From Sphingobacteriales bacterium (GTDB lineage: Bacteria; Bacteroidota; Bacteroidia; Sphingobacteriales; Sphingobacteriaceae), in NCBI GenBank assembly GCA_025353765.1, contig JANXOD010000016.1:62001-126000 (forward strand): a stretch of DNA of 64,000 nt, given 5' to 3'. A model generated the notes under the pieces. It saw only the letters and a list, made by a program, of their open reading frames with translations, did no database searches and was not told where the DNA came from. Positions 44,317 through 51,892 of this stretch are shown here, piece by piece (the stretch's first letter is position 1; the number at the start of each line of letters is the position of its first letter). The translations under genes were made by a program, and so were the position numbers.

Positions 44317-45261
44317 TTATAGCATCCCCGCTGAACTAGCAGACATTCCCCAAATAGCACCTTGTCCAATTCTTCTCCATTGACCACTTGGTTTCACTCC
44401 TCCTTTACTATTATAATCATCCCATAAGGCACTTCCCCAACCAGAAAGATACCCAAGGCAATCTAACTGAATCAGAGCAGAAGAAGATTGCCCTATGGTT
44501 TCAGAATTTATATGTAGTGCAGAAATGGATTTTTTTGATAAGCCCTCTGTAGATTTATTTGCAGGCGAAATTAAACTAGGATCAGAAAGATTATGCCAAT
44601 AATTATTAGAAGCGAGTGCAATGTCTATAATACCATTAAATAATTCACCTTCATTTTCCTGATAATTTATATTTGAATACTTTAATCTTAAAGCCTCTAA
44701 TTTGCTTTTTAATACCAAATAAATTTGATTTGATGCTTGTTGGCCATGAACTTCATCAAATACTTGTTTAATATCATTAACCATATTTTTTTCCCTAGAA
44801 GTAATAAGGTTATATATTTTTGAGTCAACCAAGGTATTCCATTGCTTTTTCATACCGCTTTCGCTAATATCTGCTCTTAAATCATCCAGTTTTTGTAGAA
44901 GTTCAGGTGTGCTGTTAAAAGTCAGGTGGGAATATTCAGGTTGTTTAGCCATATAGCCTATCGCACTTTTAAAAATTGTTGCAGAAGAAACCTCAGGATG
45001 TAAATTATCCGCTCTATATCCATTAGAGAAGCTTGAATTTAGACTTGTGCTTCCTGAGTTCAACCTGGGATTTTGAGAAGTTGAATTCAGAACATCGGAA
45101 ATGATATACGACAAGCCAGCATTATGTACTTTGCCAGCAAGAGCTGTAGATTTTAATAAATCTTGCGACCCTGCATTTATACTGGGCTGTGATTCATTTC
45201 TTTTGCAAGAATAAATTACGAGAAGAAGGATTAGCGGAAAGATAAATTTTAAGGTTTTCAT
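44317..45261 (-). CDS. Lipoprotein with a Gly/Trp/Ala-rich C-terminal tail
   Basis: A 314-residue lipoprotein: signal 'MKTLKFIFPLILLLVIYSC' (lipobox Cys19), then a polar helical region. The last ~50 residues change character: 'LDCLGYLSGWGSALWDDY' and 'GQGAIWGMSASSAGML'. Such glycine/tryptophan/alanine-rich helix-packing tails resemble those of class II bacteriocins and of some secreted Bacteroidota proteins. No family recognised for the main body. Two small membrane proteins follow on the same strand. Upstream lies a perfect 18-bp hairpin. Confidence 0.68.
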   Translation of the reverse strand: MKTLKFIFPLILLLVIYSCKRNESQPSINAGSQDLLKSTALAGKVHNAGLSYIISDVLNSTSQNPRLNSGSTSLNSSFSNGYRADNLHPEVSSATIFKSAIGYMAKQPEYSHLTFNSTPELLQKLDDLRADISESGMKKQWNTLVDSKIYNLITSREKNMVNDIKQVFDEVHGQQASNQIYLVLKSKLEALRLKYSNINYQENEGELFNGIIDIALASNNYWHNLSDPSLISPANKSTEGLSKKSISALHINSETIGQSSSALIQLDCLGYLSGWGSALWDDYNSKGGVKPSGQWRRIGQGAIWGMSASSAGML

Positions 45262-45593
45262 AATTTGAGATATTTATAGTTTTACTCTATTTCAAGGTTT
45301 TCGCCTTTCCCTTACTGCTTGCTAAAACATTAGTATAAATTTAGGGAGTATATTTTTTCATTATGCCAAGCGTTACTTGGCATAATGAAAAAACAATTTG
45401 TTGATATGTATTGTTAGCAAATCTCAGAAATAAGGATAGGCTTTCACCAAGAACATTGTGTAATTTAAATACACTATAAAAACCTTATTCTGATCAGCAT
45501 CCTGGCATCATCAAACTTTATGTAAGTTATTTAGTTTATTTAGTTAAAATAATTACCATCTCTTTTATAAATGCATATCATCTATTACTATAT
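45262..45593. other. Intergenic region with a perfect hairpin between divergent genes
   Basis: No gene seen in 332 bp between the lipoprotein (minus) and the XRE regulator (plus). The main feature is the 18-bp stem at 45353-45393. A weaker pair, CAGAAATAAGG (about 45426) with CCTTATTCTG (about 45483), also exists. Confidence 0.6.
45353..45393. repeat. Perfect 18-bp inverted repeat with 5-base loop
   Basis: Bases 45353-45370 (TTTTTTCATTATGCCAAG) pair without mismatch with 45376-45393 around CGTTA. The T run is on the 5' side and the A run on the 3' side on both strands, the reverse of an intrinsic terminator. It may therefore be a protein-binding palindrome. It lies 92 bp upstream of the lipoprotein gene. 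Confidence 0.85.
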
Positions 45594-45794
45594 ATGGGAT
45601 TAATTCTCAGAAAATTACGGATGGAAAAAGGCTATTCTCAACAGCATATAGCAAATTGCCTGAATATAAGTAGAAATGCTTATATGGCTTGGGAAAGCAA
45701 TAAAGTAAATTTATCTATAAGGCAGATAATACAGATTTGTGAACTGTATAATGTAAAATTTAGTTCTTTTGTGGAAGAATACCTGGAAAAATAA
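45594..45794 (+). CDS. XRE-family helix-turn-helix regulator
   Basis: A 66-residue protein that is little more than one HTH_XRE domain: 'ILRKLRMEKGYSQQHIANCL' followed by 'ISRNAYMAWESNKVNLSIRQ' and 'IIQICELYNVKFSSF'. A typical minimal Cro/CI-like DNA-binding protein. It lies immediately upstream of the 231-bp repeat array and downstream of the hairpin at 45353. Confidence 0.9.
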   Translation: MGLILRKLRMEKGYSQQHIANCLNISRNAYMAWESNKVNLSIRQIIQICELYNVKFSSFVEEYLEK

Positions 45795-45847
45795 TAAGAA
45801 TTCTACAGAAAAACTCATGCTAATCCCATATAATCATCTACTTCAAC

Positions 45848-46078
45848 TATTTAATACTCAATGCCGAGTATTAAAGCATTGTTTTCGAATATTTAACATT
45901 TATTATCAAACATTAAAACTTCATTATCGATGCCTTAATATTTACAAATAAATACTAAGGCATCGATATTAAACATTTGATATTCATTGATGAATATTAA
46001 AGTATGGCTTTCAAATATTTAATATTTATTACAAAGTATTAAAGCTCGGTTTTTGTATATTTAATAATAAGTTCCATT
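45848..46078. repeat. Eleven-unit array with exact 21-bp period
   Basis: Eleven contiguous 21-bp units begin at 45848, 45869, 45890, 45911, 45932, 45953, 45974, 45995, 46016, 46037 and 46058. Most start with TATTTAA (type A: units 1, 3, 9, 11) or TATTAAA (type B: units 2, 8, 10), which alternate over much of the array. These heptamers are reverse complements with a one-base offset. Units 3 and 9, and units 2 and 8, are near-identical, giving a 42-bp higher-order repeat. The array fills the gap between two DNA-binding-protein genes and ends 16 bp before the second. Confidence 0.85.
45925..45968. repeat. Long hairpin inside the 21-bp array
   Basis: TATCGATGCCTTA (45925-45937) pairs with TAAGGCATCGATA (45956-45968). 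After one A/C mismatch, TATTTA (45939-45944) pairs with TAAATA (45949-45954) around CAAA. That is 19 pairs with a single mismatch, at about the middle of the array. Confidence 0.8.
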
Positions 46079-46094
46079 AAATAAACATCAACTT

Positions 46095-46463
46095 ATGATT
46101 ATTGGGAGAAAATACACCATGCAGGGAGTGCATACCGGGGCACTTTTAGAAAAAAAACTAATAGAGCTACACATTAGCAAAGCTGAATTAGGCCGGCGAA
46201 TAAAGCGGTCGGGCAGTACCATTTTAAGTTTTACCAGGCAACCCAGTATTCAAACAGCTGTATTAACAGAAATATGCATCGCTTTAAAGTATAATTTTTT
46301 CAATGATATTATGGATGCCCTACCGCCGGAATTAAAGGAAACACCAGCTGTAGCAGAGCCTGTAATAAGCGCTGAAGCTATAAAAGATAGTGTACAACTG
46401 GAATGGCTGAGACAAGAAAATGCGTATCTCAAAAAGATGATTGATGTGCTGGCGAAAAAATAA
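46095..46463 (+). CDS. HTH-type DNA-binding protein with C-terminal coiled coil
   Basis: A 122-residue protein (114 if started at Met9, 46119, 'MQGVHTGALLEKKL'). The N-terminal half looks like a lambda-repressor-type HTH ('LIELHISKAELGRRIKRSGS', 'TEICIALKYNFFNDIM'). A Pro/Ala-rich linker is followed by a short leucine-containing helix ('QLEWLRQENAYLKKMIDVLA') likely to be a coiled coil. It begins 16 bp after the array and is a candidate reader or regulator of it (inference). Confidence 0.8.
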   Translation: MIIGRKYTMQGVHTGALLEKKLIELHISKAELGRRIKRSGSTILSFTRQPSIQTAVLTEICIALKYNFFNDIMDALPPELKETPAVAEPVISAEAIKDSVQLEWLRQENAYLKKMIDVLAKK

Positions 46464-46472
46464 AGAATGTGT

Positions 46473-46500
46473 GTAGGGATAATTCATCAATTATCCCTAC
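46473..46500. repeat. 12-bp perfect hairpin between convergent genes
   Basis: GTAGGGATAATT (46473-46484) pairs with AATTATCCCTAC (46489-46500) around CATC. No T run follows on either strand. It overlaps the carB stop codon and probably helps end both transcripts. Confidence 0.6.
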
Positions 46501-49313
46501 TTCGATAAATACATTGATTTTTCTTTATACAAATGTCTGAAATAGGGATCATCTAAATCTTTAATGAAACGGATAGCTTCACCGGTTGATTTCATTTCGG
46601 GGCCCAATTGTTTTTCTACTTCCGGGAATTTATCAAAAGAAAAAACGGGTTCCTTAATGGCATAACCGGTCAGCTTAGGTTCAATTTTAAAATCTTTCAA
46701 TTTATTAACCCCCAGCATCACTTTGGCAGCAATATTTATGTAAGGTACATCATGCGCTTTCGCGATAAATGGAACCGTACGCGATGCCCTTGGGTTTGCC
46801 TCTATCACATAAACCTTTCCGTTTTTTATAGCAAACTGAATATTGAGCAGGCCACGTACATTTAAGGCTTTTGCAATCCGTTTGCTGTACTCTTTCATGT
46901 GAGTAAGTACATCATCAGGTAAATTAAAGGGCGGCAAAACAGCGTATGAATCTCCGGAATGAATCCCGGCAGGCTCTATATGTTCCATTAAACCAATAAT
47001 ATGTACATCCTCACCATCACAAATAGAATCGGATTCTGCCTCTTCTGCCCGATCCAGGAAATGATCAATCAATACCCGGTTTCCCGGAAGGTTTCTAAGC
47101 AATTTTACTACCGCTTTTTCCAAATCCTCGTCATTAATAACGATACTCATTCCCTGTCCGCCAAGTACGTAACTAGGGCGAACCAACACCGGATATCCGA
47201 CTTTATGAGCAACTTCCAAAGCTTCTTCTGCACTTTCGGCAACTCCGTATTTCGGATAAGGAATATCCATTTCTTTTAGCAGATCCGAAAAACGCCCGCG
47301 ATCTTCGGCAATATCCATATTATCATAAGATGTACCTATGATTTTAATACCCAGCGCATGAAGCTTTTCAGCCATTTTTAGAGCCGTTTGTCCGCCAAGC
47401 TGAACAATTACACCTTCCGGTTTTTCAAGTTCGATGATCTCACGGACATGTTCCCAAAAAACAGGCTCGAAATACAACTTATCGGCCATATTAAAATCTG
47501 TAGAAACTGTTTCGGGATTACAATTAATCATGATGGCTTCGTAACCGGATTCTTTAGCAGCCAGTAATCCGTGTACACAGGAATAATCAAACTCAATTCC
47601 CTGCCCAATCCGGTTTGGCCCCGAACCTAATACAATGATCTTCTTTTTATTGGAAACTATAGATTCATTTTCATCTTCAAACGTAGAGTAATAATAGGGC
47701 GTTTGTGCCTGGAATTCAGCCGCACAGGTATCCACCATTTTGTAAACCCGGTTTATGCCTAATTGCTTACGACGATCGTATACTTCATCTTCCGTTACAT
47801 TGCCCAATAACCAGGAAATCTGAGAATCTGCATACCCTTTTTGTTTTAAGGTAATAAAGAAGTCTTTTGGGATATTAGTTAAAGAATATCGCTTTAACTC
47901 CAGTTCTAAATTAACAAGTTCCTGGATCTGAAGTAAAAACCATTTATCAATATGGGTTACTTTACGGATGGATTCCAGTGGTACACCCAAACTCATCGCA
48001 TCTTTTACATGAAACAAGCGATCCCAACTCGGATGCTCCAGACTGTGCATGATTTCTTCCAGGTTCCGACTTTGCTTTCCATCAGCGCCTAAACCTAAAC
48101 GATTGGTTTCCAAACTCTGACAAGCTTTTTGTAGCGCTTCTATAAATGTTCGCCCTATGGCCATTACTTCACCTACCGATTTCATCTGTAAACCCAGTTC
48201 GGTATTAGCTCCTTTAAATTTATCGAAATTGAAACGCGGAATTTTTACGATCACATAATCCAGCGTGGGTTCAAAATAAGCGGATGTAGTTTTGGTGATC
48301 TGATTTTCTATTTCATCCAAATTATAACCTATGGCCAACTTGGCAGCAATTTTTGCAATAGGATAACCCGTAGCTTTGGAGGCTAAAGCCGATGAACGTG
48401 ATACCCGTGGATTGATCTCAATGGCAATGATATTTTCCGTTGCCGGATCAACCGAGAACTGCACGTTACAACCGCCTGCAAAATTTCCGATGGCACGCAT
48501 CATCCGTATGGCTTGATTACGCATATCCTGGTAACAGCGGTCACTTAAGGTCATAGCCGGAGCAACAGTTATAGAGTCGCCGGTATGAATTCCCATCGGA
48601 TCAAAATTTTCGATGGAACAAATAATAATTACATTGTCTTTGCTATCGCGAAGTAACTCCAGTTCAAATTCTTTCCAGCCTAATACGGCTTTTTCTACCA
48701 GTACTTCATGCGTGGGCGATGCCTGCAAACCACGACTTAAGGCTTGGTCGAACTCTTCTTTTTTATGTACAAAACCCCCGCCCGAACCGCCAAGTGTATA
48801 AGATGGCCGGATAACTAAGGGGAAACCAATTTCCTGTGCCGCTTCTTTACCTTCCAGAAAGGAGTTTGCAATTTTAGATTTTGCTACTCCAATGCCAATC
48901 TCCACCATCAGCTTGCGAAATTCTTCCCGATTTTCTGTTTTCTCAATAGCAGCTACATCCACTCCCACAATCCGAACATGATATTTCTCCCAAAGCCCAC
49001 GTTCTTCTGCTTCTTTACAAAGATTTAAAGCAGTTTGTCCGCCCATAGTGGGTAATACAGCATCGATCTTTTGTTCCTGTAATATTTGTTCAATGCTTTC
49101 ACAAGTTAAAGGCAAAAGATACACATGGTCAGCAATGATCTTATCCGTCATGATAGTTGCCGGATTTGAATTAATAATGGAAACCTTAATGCCCTCTTCT
49201 TTTAAAGAAAGCGCTGCCTGGGAACCTGCATAATCAAATTCGCAAGCCTGGCCAATAATAATAGGACCGGAACCAATAATAAGTACGGAATGGATAGATG
49301 TATCTCTGGGCAT
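46497..49313 (-). CDS. carB: Carbamoyl-phosphate synthase large subunit, without the MGS domain
   Basis: Makes carbamoyl phosphate for pyrimidine and arginine synthesis. Two tandem ATP-grasp halves are present: the first starts 'VLIIGSGPIIIGQACEFDYA', the second 'IIVLGSGPNRIGQGIEFDYS' (near residue 555). Each half has its ATP-grasp block ('SYTLGGSGGGF', 'SYVLGGQGMSIV'). The protein stops at 938 residues ('HLYKEKSMYLSK'), where E. coli CarB (1073) continues into the C-terminal MGS-like allosteric domain. No carA is adjacent. Confidence 0.95.
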   Translation of the reverse strand: MPRDTSIHSVLIIGSGPIIIGQACEFDYAGSQAALSLKEEGIKVSIINSNPATIMTDKIIADHVYLLPLTCESIEQILQEQKIDAVLPTMGGQTALNLCKEAEERGLWEKYHVRIVGVDVAAIEKTENREEFRKLMVEIGIGVAKSKIANSFLEGKEAAQEIGFPLVIRPSYTLGGSGGGFVHKKEEFDQALSRGLQASPTHEVLVEKAVLGWKEFELELLRDSKDNVIIICSIENFDPMGIHTGDSITVAPAMTLSDRCYQDMRNQAIRMMRAIGNFAGGCNVQFSVDPATENIIAIEINPRVSRSSALASKATGYPIAKIAAKLAIGYNLDEIENQITKTTSAYFEPTLDYVIVKIPRFNFDKFKGANTELGLQMKSVGEVMAIGRTFIEALQKACQSLETNRLGLGADGKQSRNLEEIMHSLEHPSWDRLFHVKDAMSLGVPLESIRKVTHIDKWFLLQIQELVNLELELKRYSLTNIPKDFFITLKQKGYADSQISWLLGNVTEDEVYDRRKQLGINRVYKMVDTCAAEFQAQTPYYYSTFEDENESIVSNKKKIIVLGSGPNRIGQGIEFDYSCVHGLLAAKESGYEAIMINCNPETVSTDFNMADKLYFEPVFWEHVREIIELEKPEGVIVQLGGQTALKMAEKLHALGIKIIGTSYDNMDIAEDRGRFSDLLKEMDIPYPKYGVAESAEEALEVAHKVGYPVLVRPSYVLGGQGMSIVINDEDLEKAVVKLLRNLPGNRVLIDHFLDRAEEAESDSICDGEDVHIIGLMEHIEPAGIHSGDSYAVLPPFNLPDDVLTHMKEYSKRIAKALNVRGLLNIQFAIKNGKVYVIEANPRASRTVPFIAKAHDVPYINIAAKVMLGVNKLKDFKIEPKLTGYAIKEPVFSFDKFPEVEKQLGPEMKSTGEAIRFIKDLDDPYFRHLYKEKSMYLSK

Positions 49314-49440
49314 AGGGCTAAAAAGCTATGGGATTTCTATGCAATAAAACGAAGACCTGCATGTACTTCTGCTCATAAACAGGGATGAATAGGCTTATGC
49401 AAGCTTCATCACCTTTAAAAAGCAATTTATTATGATGAAA

Positions 49441-49462
49441 ATCCCGACTGTGTTGTCGGGAT
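49441..49462 (-). terminator. Hairpin after nadD, probable terminator
   Basis: ATCCCGAC (49441-49448) pairs with GTCGGGAT (49455-49462) around a 6-base loop. On the minus strand it is followed by a short T tract (ATTTTC). Located about 110 bp after the nadD stop. Confidence 0.6.
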
Positions 49463-49569
49463 GTAAAGATAGAAAACGTTTCTTATTTGAATCTATAATA
49501 TTGTTTTTTAGTACGGTTGGAGATTCAAAATTAATCTTACAATCATGAAACATATCATTTAAGAAAGTC

Positions 49570-50142
49570 TTAGCTATAAAGATTTTTGCTTTCAATAAAG
49601 TTTAGCACAGTATCTGGGACAAAGAATTGCACATTTTTCTTTTCCTTAATTGATTTACGGATGAAAGTTGCCGATAATTCCATTAAAGGAGTTTGGGTTA
49701 ACGTTACTGAAGGATGGTTTATGAAATCGGCATTTTCAAATTCCGGCCTCGGATAAACATGAATATGATAGTCACGCAAAATCAATTCATAGTTCTTCCA
49801 TTTTTTAAAAGAAACCAAATTGTCTGATCCCATAATAAGACTAAAATCATGCTCAGGATATTTTTCATGGAGATGAATAAGCGTATCTATGGTGTATGAA
49901 GGTTGTGGCAATTTTAATTCTATATCGCTTACGCGGATACCCTCTGCATTTTCAACAGCCAATTTACACATCTCCAAACGGTCGTACATATTGATGAGAT
50001 CGCTTTTTTCCTTTAAGGGATTATGTGGTGAAACAACCAGCCATACCTGATCTAACTCTGTATGATTGGCCATATAATTGGCAATGATCAAATGACCAAT
50101 ATGAATGGGATTAAAGGAACCAAAGAATAGGCCTATTTTCAT
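49570..50142 (-). CDS. nadD: Nicotinate-nucleotide adenylyltransferase
   Basis: A 190-residue nucleotidyl transferase of NAD synthesis. Seen: the N-terminal 'LFFGSFNPIHIGHLIIANYM' with the HxGH-type motif, 'VVSPHNPLKEK', and the C-terminal 'SATFIRKSIKEKK' (ISxTxxR-like motif). Last gene of a yicC-gmk-nadD cluster. The nadD/pnuC/NR-kinase set gives both de novo and salvage NAD routes in this window. Confidence 0.95.
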   Translation of the reverse strand: MKIGLFFGSFNPIHIGHLIIANYMANHTELDQVWLVVSPHNPLKEKSDLINMYDRLEMCKLAVENAEGIRVSDIELKLPQPSYTIDTLIHLHEKYPEHDFSLIMGSDNLVSFKKWKNYELILRDYHIHVYPRPEFENADFINHPSVTLTQTPLMELSATFIRKSIKEKKNVQFFVPDTVLNFIESKNLYS

Positions 50143-50145
50143 TTC

Positions 50146-50222
50146 AGTTTGCAGTTTTTAGTTGCCAATTTGCAGTTAACATTATTGACCAAATTTATCG
50201 GGATTGATAACTGCCAACTGGA
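50146..50222. repeat. Hairpin-forming simple repeat between gmk and nadD
   Basis: Left words CAGTTTGCAGTTTTTAGTTG and TTTGCAGTTA, right words GATAACTGCCAACTG. GCAGTTA pairs with TAACTGC and AGTTG with CAACT. The element lies just inside the intergenic gap and is of the same class as those at 8449, 41280 and 50801. Confidence 0.65.
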
Positions 50223-50225
50223 TCC

Positions 50226-50792
50226 CTATTTCAAAAAATCATTAACCAATTTTTCCGCCTCCTCACAAGCAATATTAAGATCGAAATTTTTTAAAATTAC
50301 ATCAAAACGGTCGGCATACTTCAGCTCATTCTTAGCCTTTGTAATTCGCTCAGCTAGCTTTATCACATTATCGGTTCCCCGGCTTGTGAGGCGCTCAATC
50401 AATACTTCTAATGATGGTGGTTGTACAAAAATGGCTAAGGCCCAATCGCCGAATTTCTTTTTTAAATGTAAACCTCCTTCTACATCAATATCAAATATGA
50501 CGTGTTTGCCTTCAGCCCATATACGTTCAATTTCTGAACGTAATGTGCCGTAAAAAGTACCGGAATAGACTTCTTCAAATTCAACAAACTCTTTCTGAGC
50601 AATTTTATGCAGAAACTTTTCCTGGGAAATAAAATAATAATCTTTGCCATGAACCTCATCTCCTCTTTTAAGACGGGTTGTAGCCGAAATAGAAAACCTG
50701 AGAGCAGGTATTTTTTTTAACAGATGATGTACAATAGTGGTTTTACCTGCACCCGATGGAGCTGAAAATATAATGAGTTTGCCTTCTTGCAT
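50226..50792 (-). CDS. gmk: Guanylate kinase
   Basis: Phosphorylates GMP to GDP. 188 residues: P-loop 'SAPSGAGKTTIVHHLL' at about 10-25, GMP-binding 'FSISATTRLKRGDEVHGKDY', 'FVEFEEVYSGTFYGTLRSEI' and 'VIFDIDVEGGLHLKKKF'. Between yicC and nadD, separated from each by a repeat element. Confidence 0.96.
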   Translation of the reverse strand: MQEGKLIIFSAPSGAGKTTIVHHLLKKIPALRFSISATTRLKRGDEVHGKDYYFISQEKFLHKIAQKEFVEFEEVYSGTFYGTLRSEIERIWAEGKHVIFDIDVEGGLHLKKKFGDWALAIFVQPPSLEVLIERLTSRGTDNVIKLAERITKAKNELKYADRFDVILKNFDLNIACEEAEKLVNDFLK

Positions 50793-50800
50793 GATTGGTA

Positions 50801-50879
50801 TTGAAGGTTGAAGGTTAAATTTATAAGGTGTAGATTAGCTTGGAAAGCCTACAACTCACAACATACAACCCACAACTTA
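50801..50879. repeat. Hairpin-forming simple repeat between yicC and gmk
   Basis: Left part GGTTGAAGGTT then TTTATAAG (50820-50827 approximately); right part repeats ACAACTCACAACATACAACC and ends CTTATAAA. TTTATAAG/CTTATAAA pair perfectly. The right half is a run of ACAAC words with period 7-8. It overlaps the last codons of yicC. Confidence 0.65.
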
Positions 50880-51752
50880 TAAAACATTTAATAATTGTTC
50901 TTTAATTTTTTCAAGCTCTTCTTTCATGCCTACAACAATTTGCTGCATTTTTGCATCATTTGCTTTTGAGCCCATCGTATTAATCTCACGGCCAATTTCC
51001 TGTGAAATGAAGCCTAACTTTTTCCCGTTGGCATCTTTATCTTTTAATGCTTCTAAAAAATAATCACAATGGCTTTTAAGCCTTATTTTTTCTTCCGTGA
51101 TATCCAGTTTATCAATATAAAATATTAATTCCTGTTCAAACCGGTTATGGTCTACATGTTCCCTTCCAACAGCTCCCTCTAAAAAGTGATTTAATCGCTC
51201 ACGTATTGCGGGTATACGGTTTGGTTCCTGTTCAGCTACCAATCGCATTCCTTCTAAAATATTATTGATACGTAAAATGATGTCTTGCTTTAACACATTC
51301 CCTTCATCCTGGCGGAAGTGCTGAAAATTAGTTAATGCCTCTTCAAAAGTTTTATAGATTAATTTCCATTCGTCTTCACTTATTTCATCCACATCATACT
51401 TTACCACTTCCGGAAAATTCAGGGCTAATTGAATTAGACCGTTACCACTATCGCCTAAATCATTAGCCACAGCCTTTAGTTGCCTATAGTAATACTTTAA
51501 GAGATCTTGATTAATGGTAGAGGTTTTAGAAGTACTTTCTGCATGTTCTACAGTAATGCTGATGTTCACTTTACCACGTTCTATTTGTCTACTGCAATCG
51601 TTACGCAATAAAAATTCTTTATCAGAAAAAGCTTTGGGTAATTTTAAAGAGAGTTCTAAGAATTTACTGTTCAATGATTTGATCTCAACTGTGTATTTTG
51701 CCTGAGCATAATCATTAGTTGCCAAACCATATCCTGTCATGGATTTTATCAT
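50877..51752 (-). CDS. YicC-family endoribonuclease-like protein
   Basis: A 291-residue YicC protein: 'MIKSMTGYG' at the N-terminus, 'VEIKSLNSKFLELSLKLP', and the C-terminal DUF1732 signature 'LGFISQEIGREINTMGSKAN'. The family has been linked to RNA decay and stress. First gene of yicC-gmk-nadD. The conserved N-terminus fixes the start at 51752. Confidence 0.94.
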   Translation of the reverse strand: MIKSMTGYGLATNDYAQAKYTVEIKSLNSKFLELSLKLPKAFSDKEFLLRNDCSRQIERGKVNISITVEHAESTSKTSTINQDLLKYYYRQLKAVANDLGDSGNGLIQLALNFPEVVKYDVDEISEDEWKLIYKTFEEALTNFQHFRQDEGNVLKQDIILRINNILEGMRLVAEQEPNRIPAIRERLNHFLEGAVGREHVDHNRFEQELIFYIDKLDITEEKIRLKSHCDYFLEALKDKDANGKKLGFISQEIGREINTMGSKANDAKMQQIVVGMKEELEKIKEQLLNVL

Positions 51753-51892
51753 CGGGCAAAGATAAGATAATTGCGGAAAAGGCTTAGGTAAGTATTTAGA
51801 TTATCTTAGTAAGCTATTTCCCCCCAATTTAACACATTTTCACACTTAAGGACGTTATCATTTGACTAGGTTTACAGCAATTCTTCCTCCAT

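Noticed and set aside
45769-45951. 60-codon frame with heptad pattern over the start of the second array
   Set aside because: Overlaps the end of the XRE gene and derives from the DNA period; it stops in mid-array.
45848-46078. CRISPR-like array
   Set aside because: There are no conserved repeat/spacer alternations or cas genes; units are contiguous 21-mers.
49395-49595. 66-codon minus-strand frame after nadD
   Set aside because: Overlaps the nadD end and a hairpin terminator; no recognisable protein.
51757-51764. TATCTTTG just before yicC suggesting a leaderless mRNA
   Set aside because: It matches the -7 consensus but is only 4 bp from the start codon and has no -33 element; likely chance.
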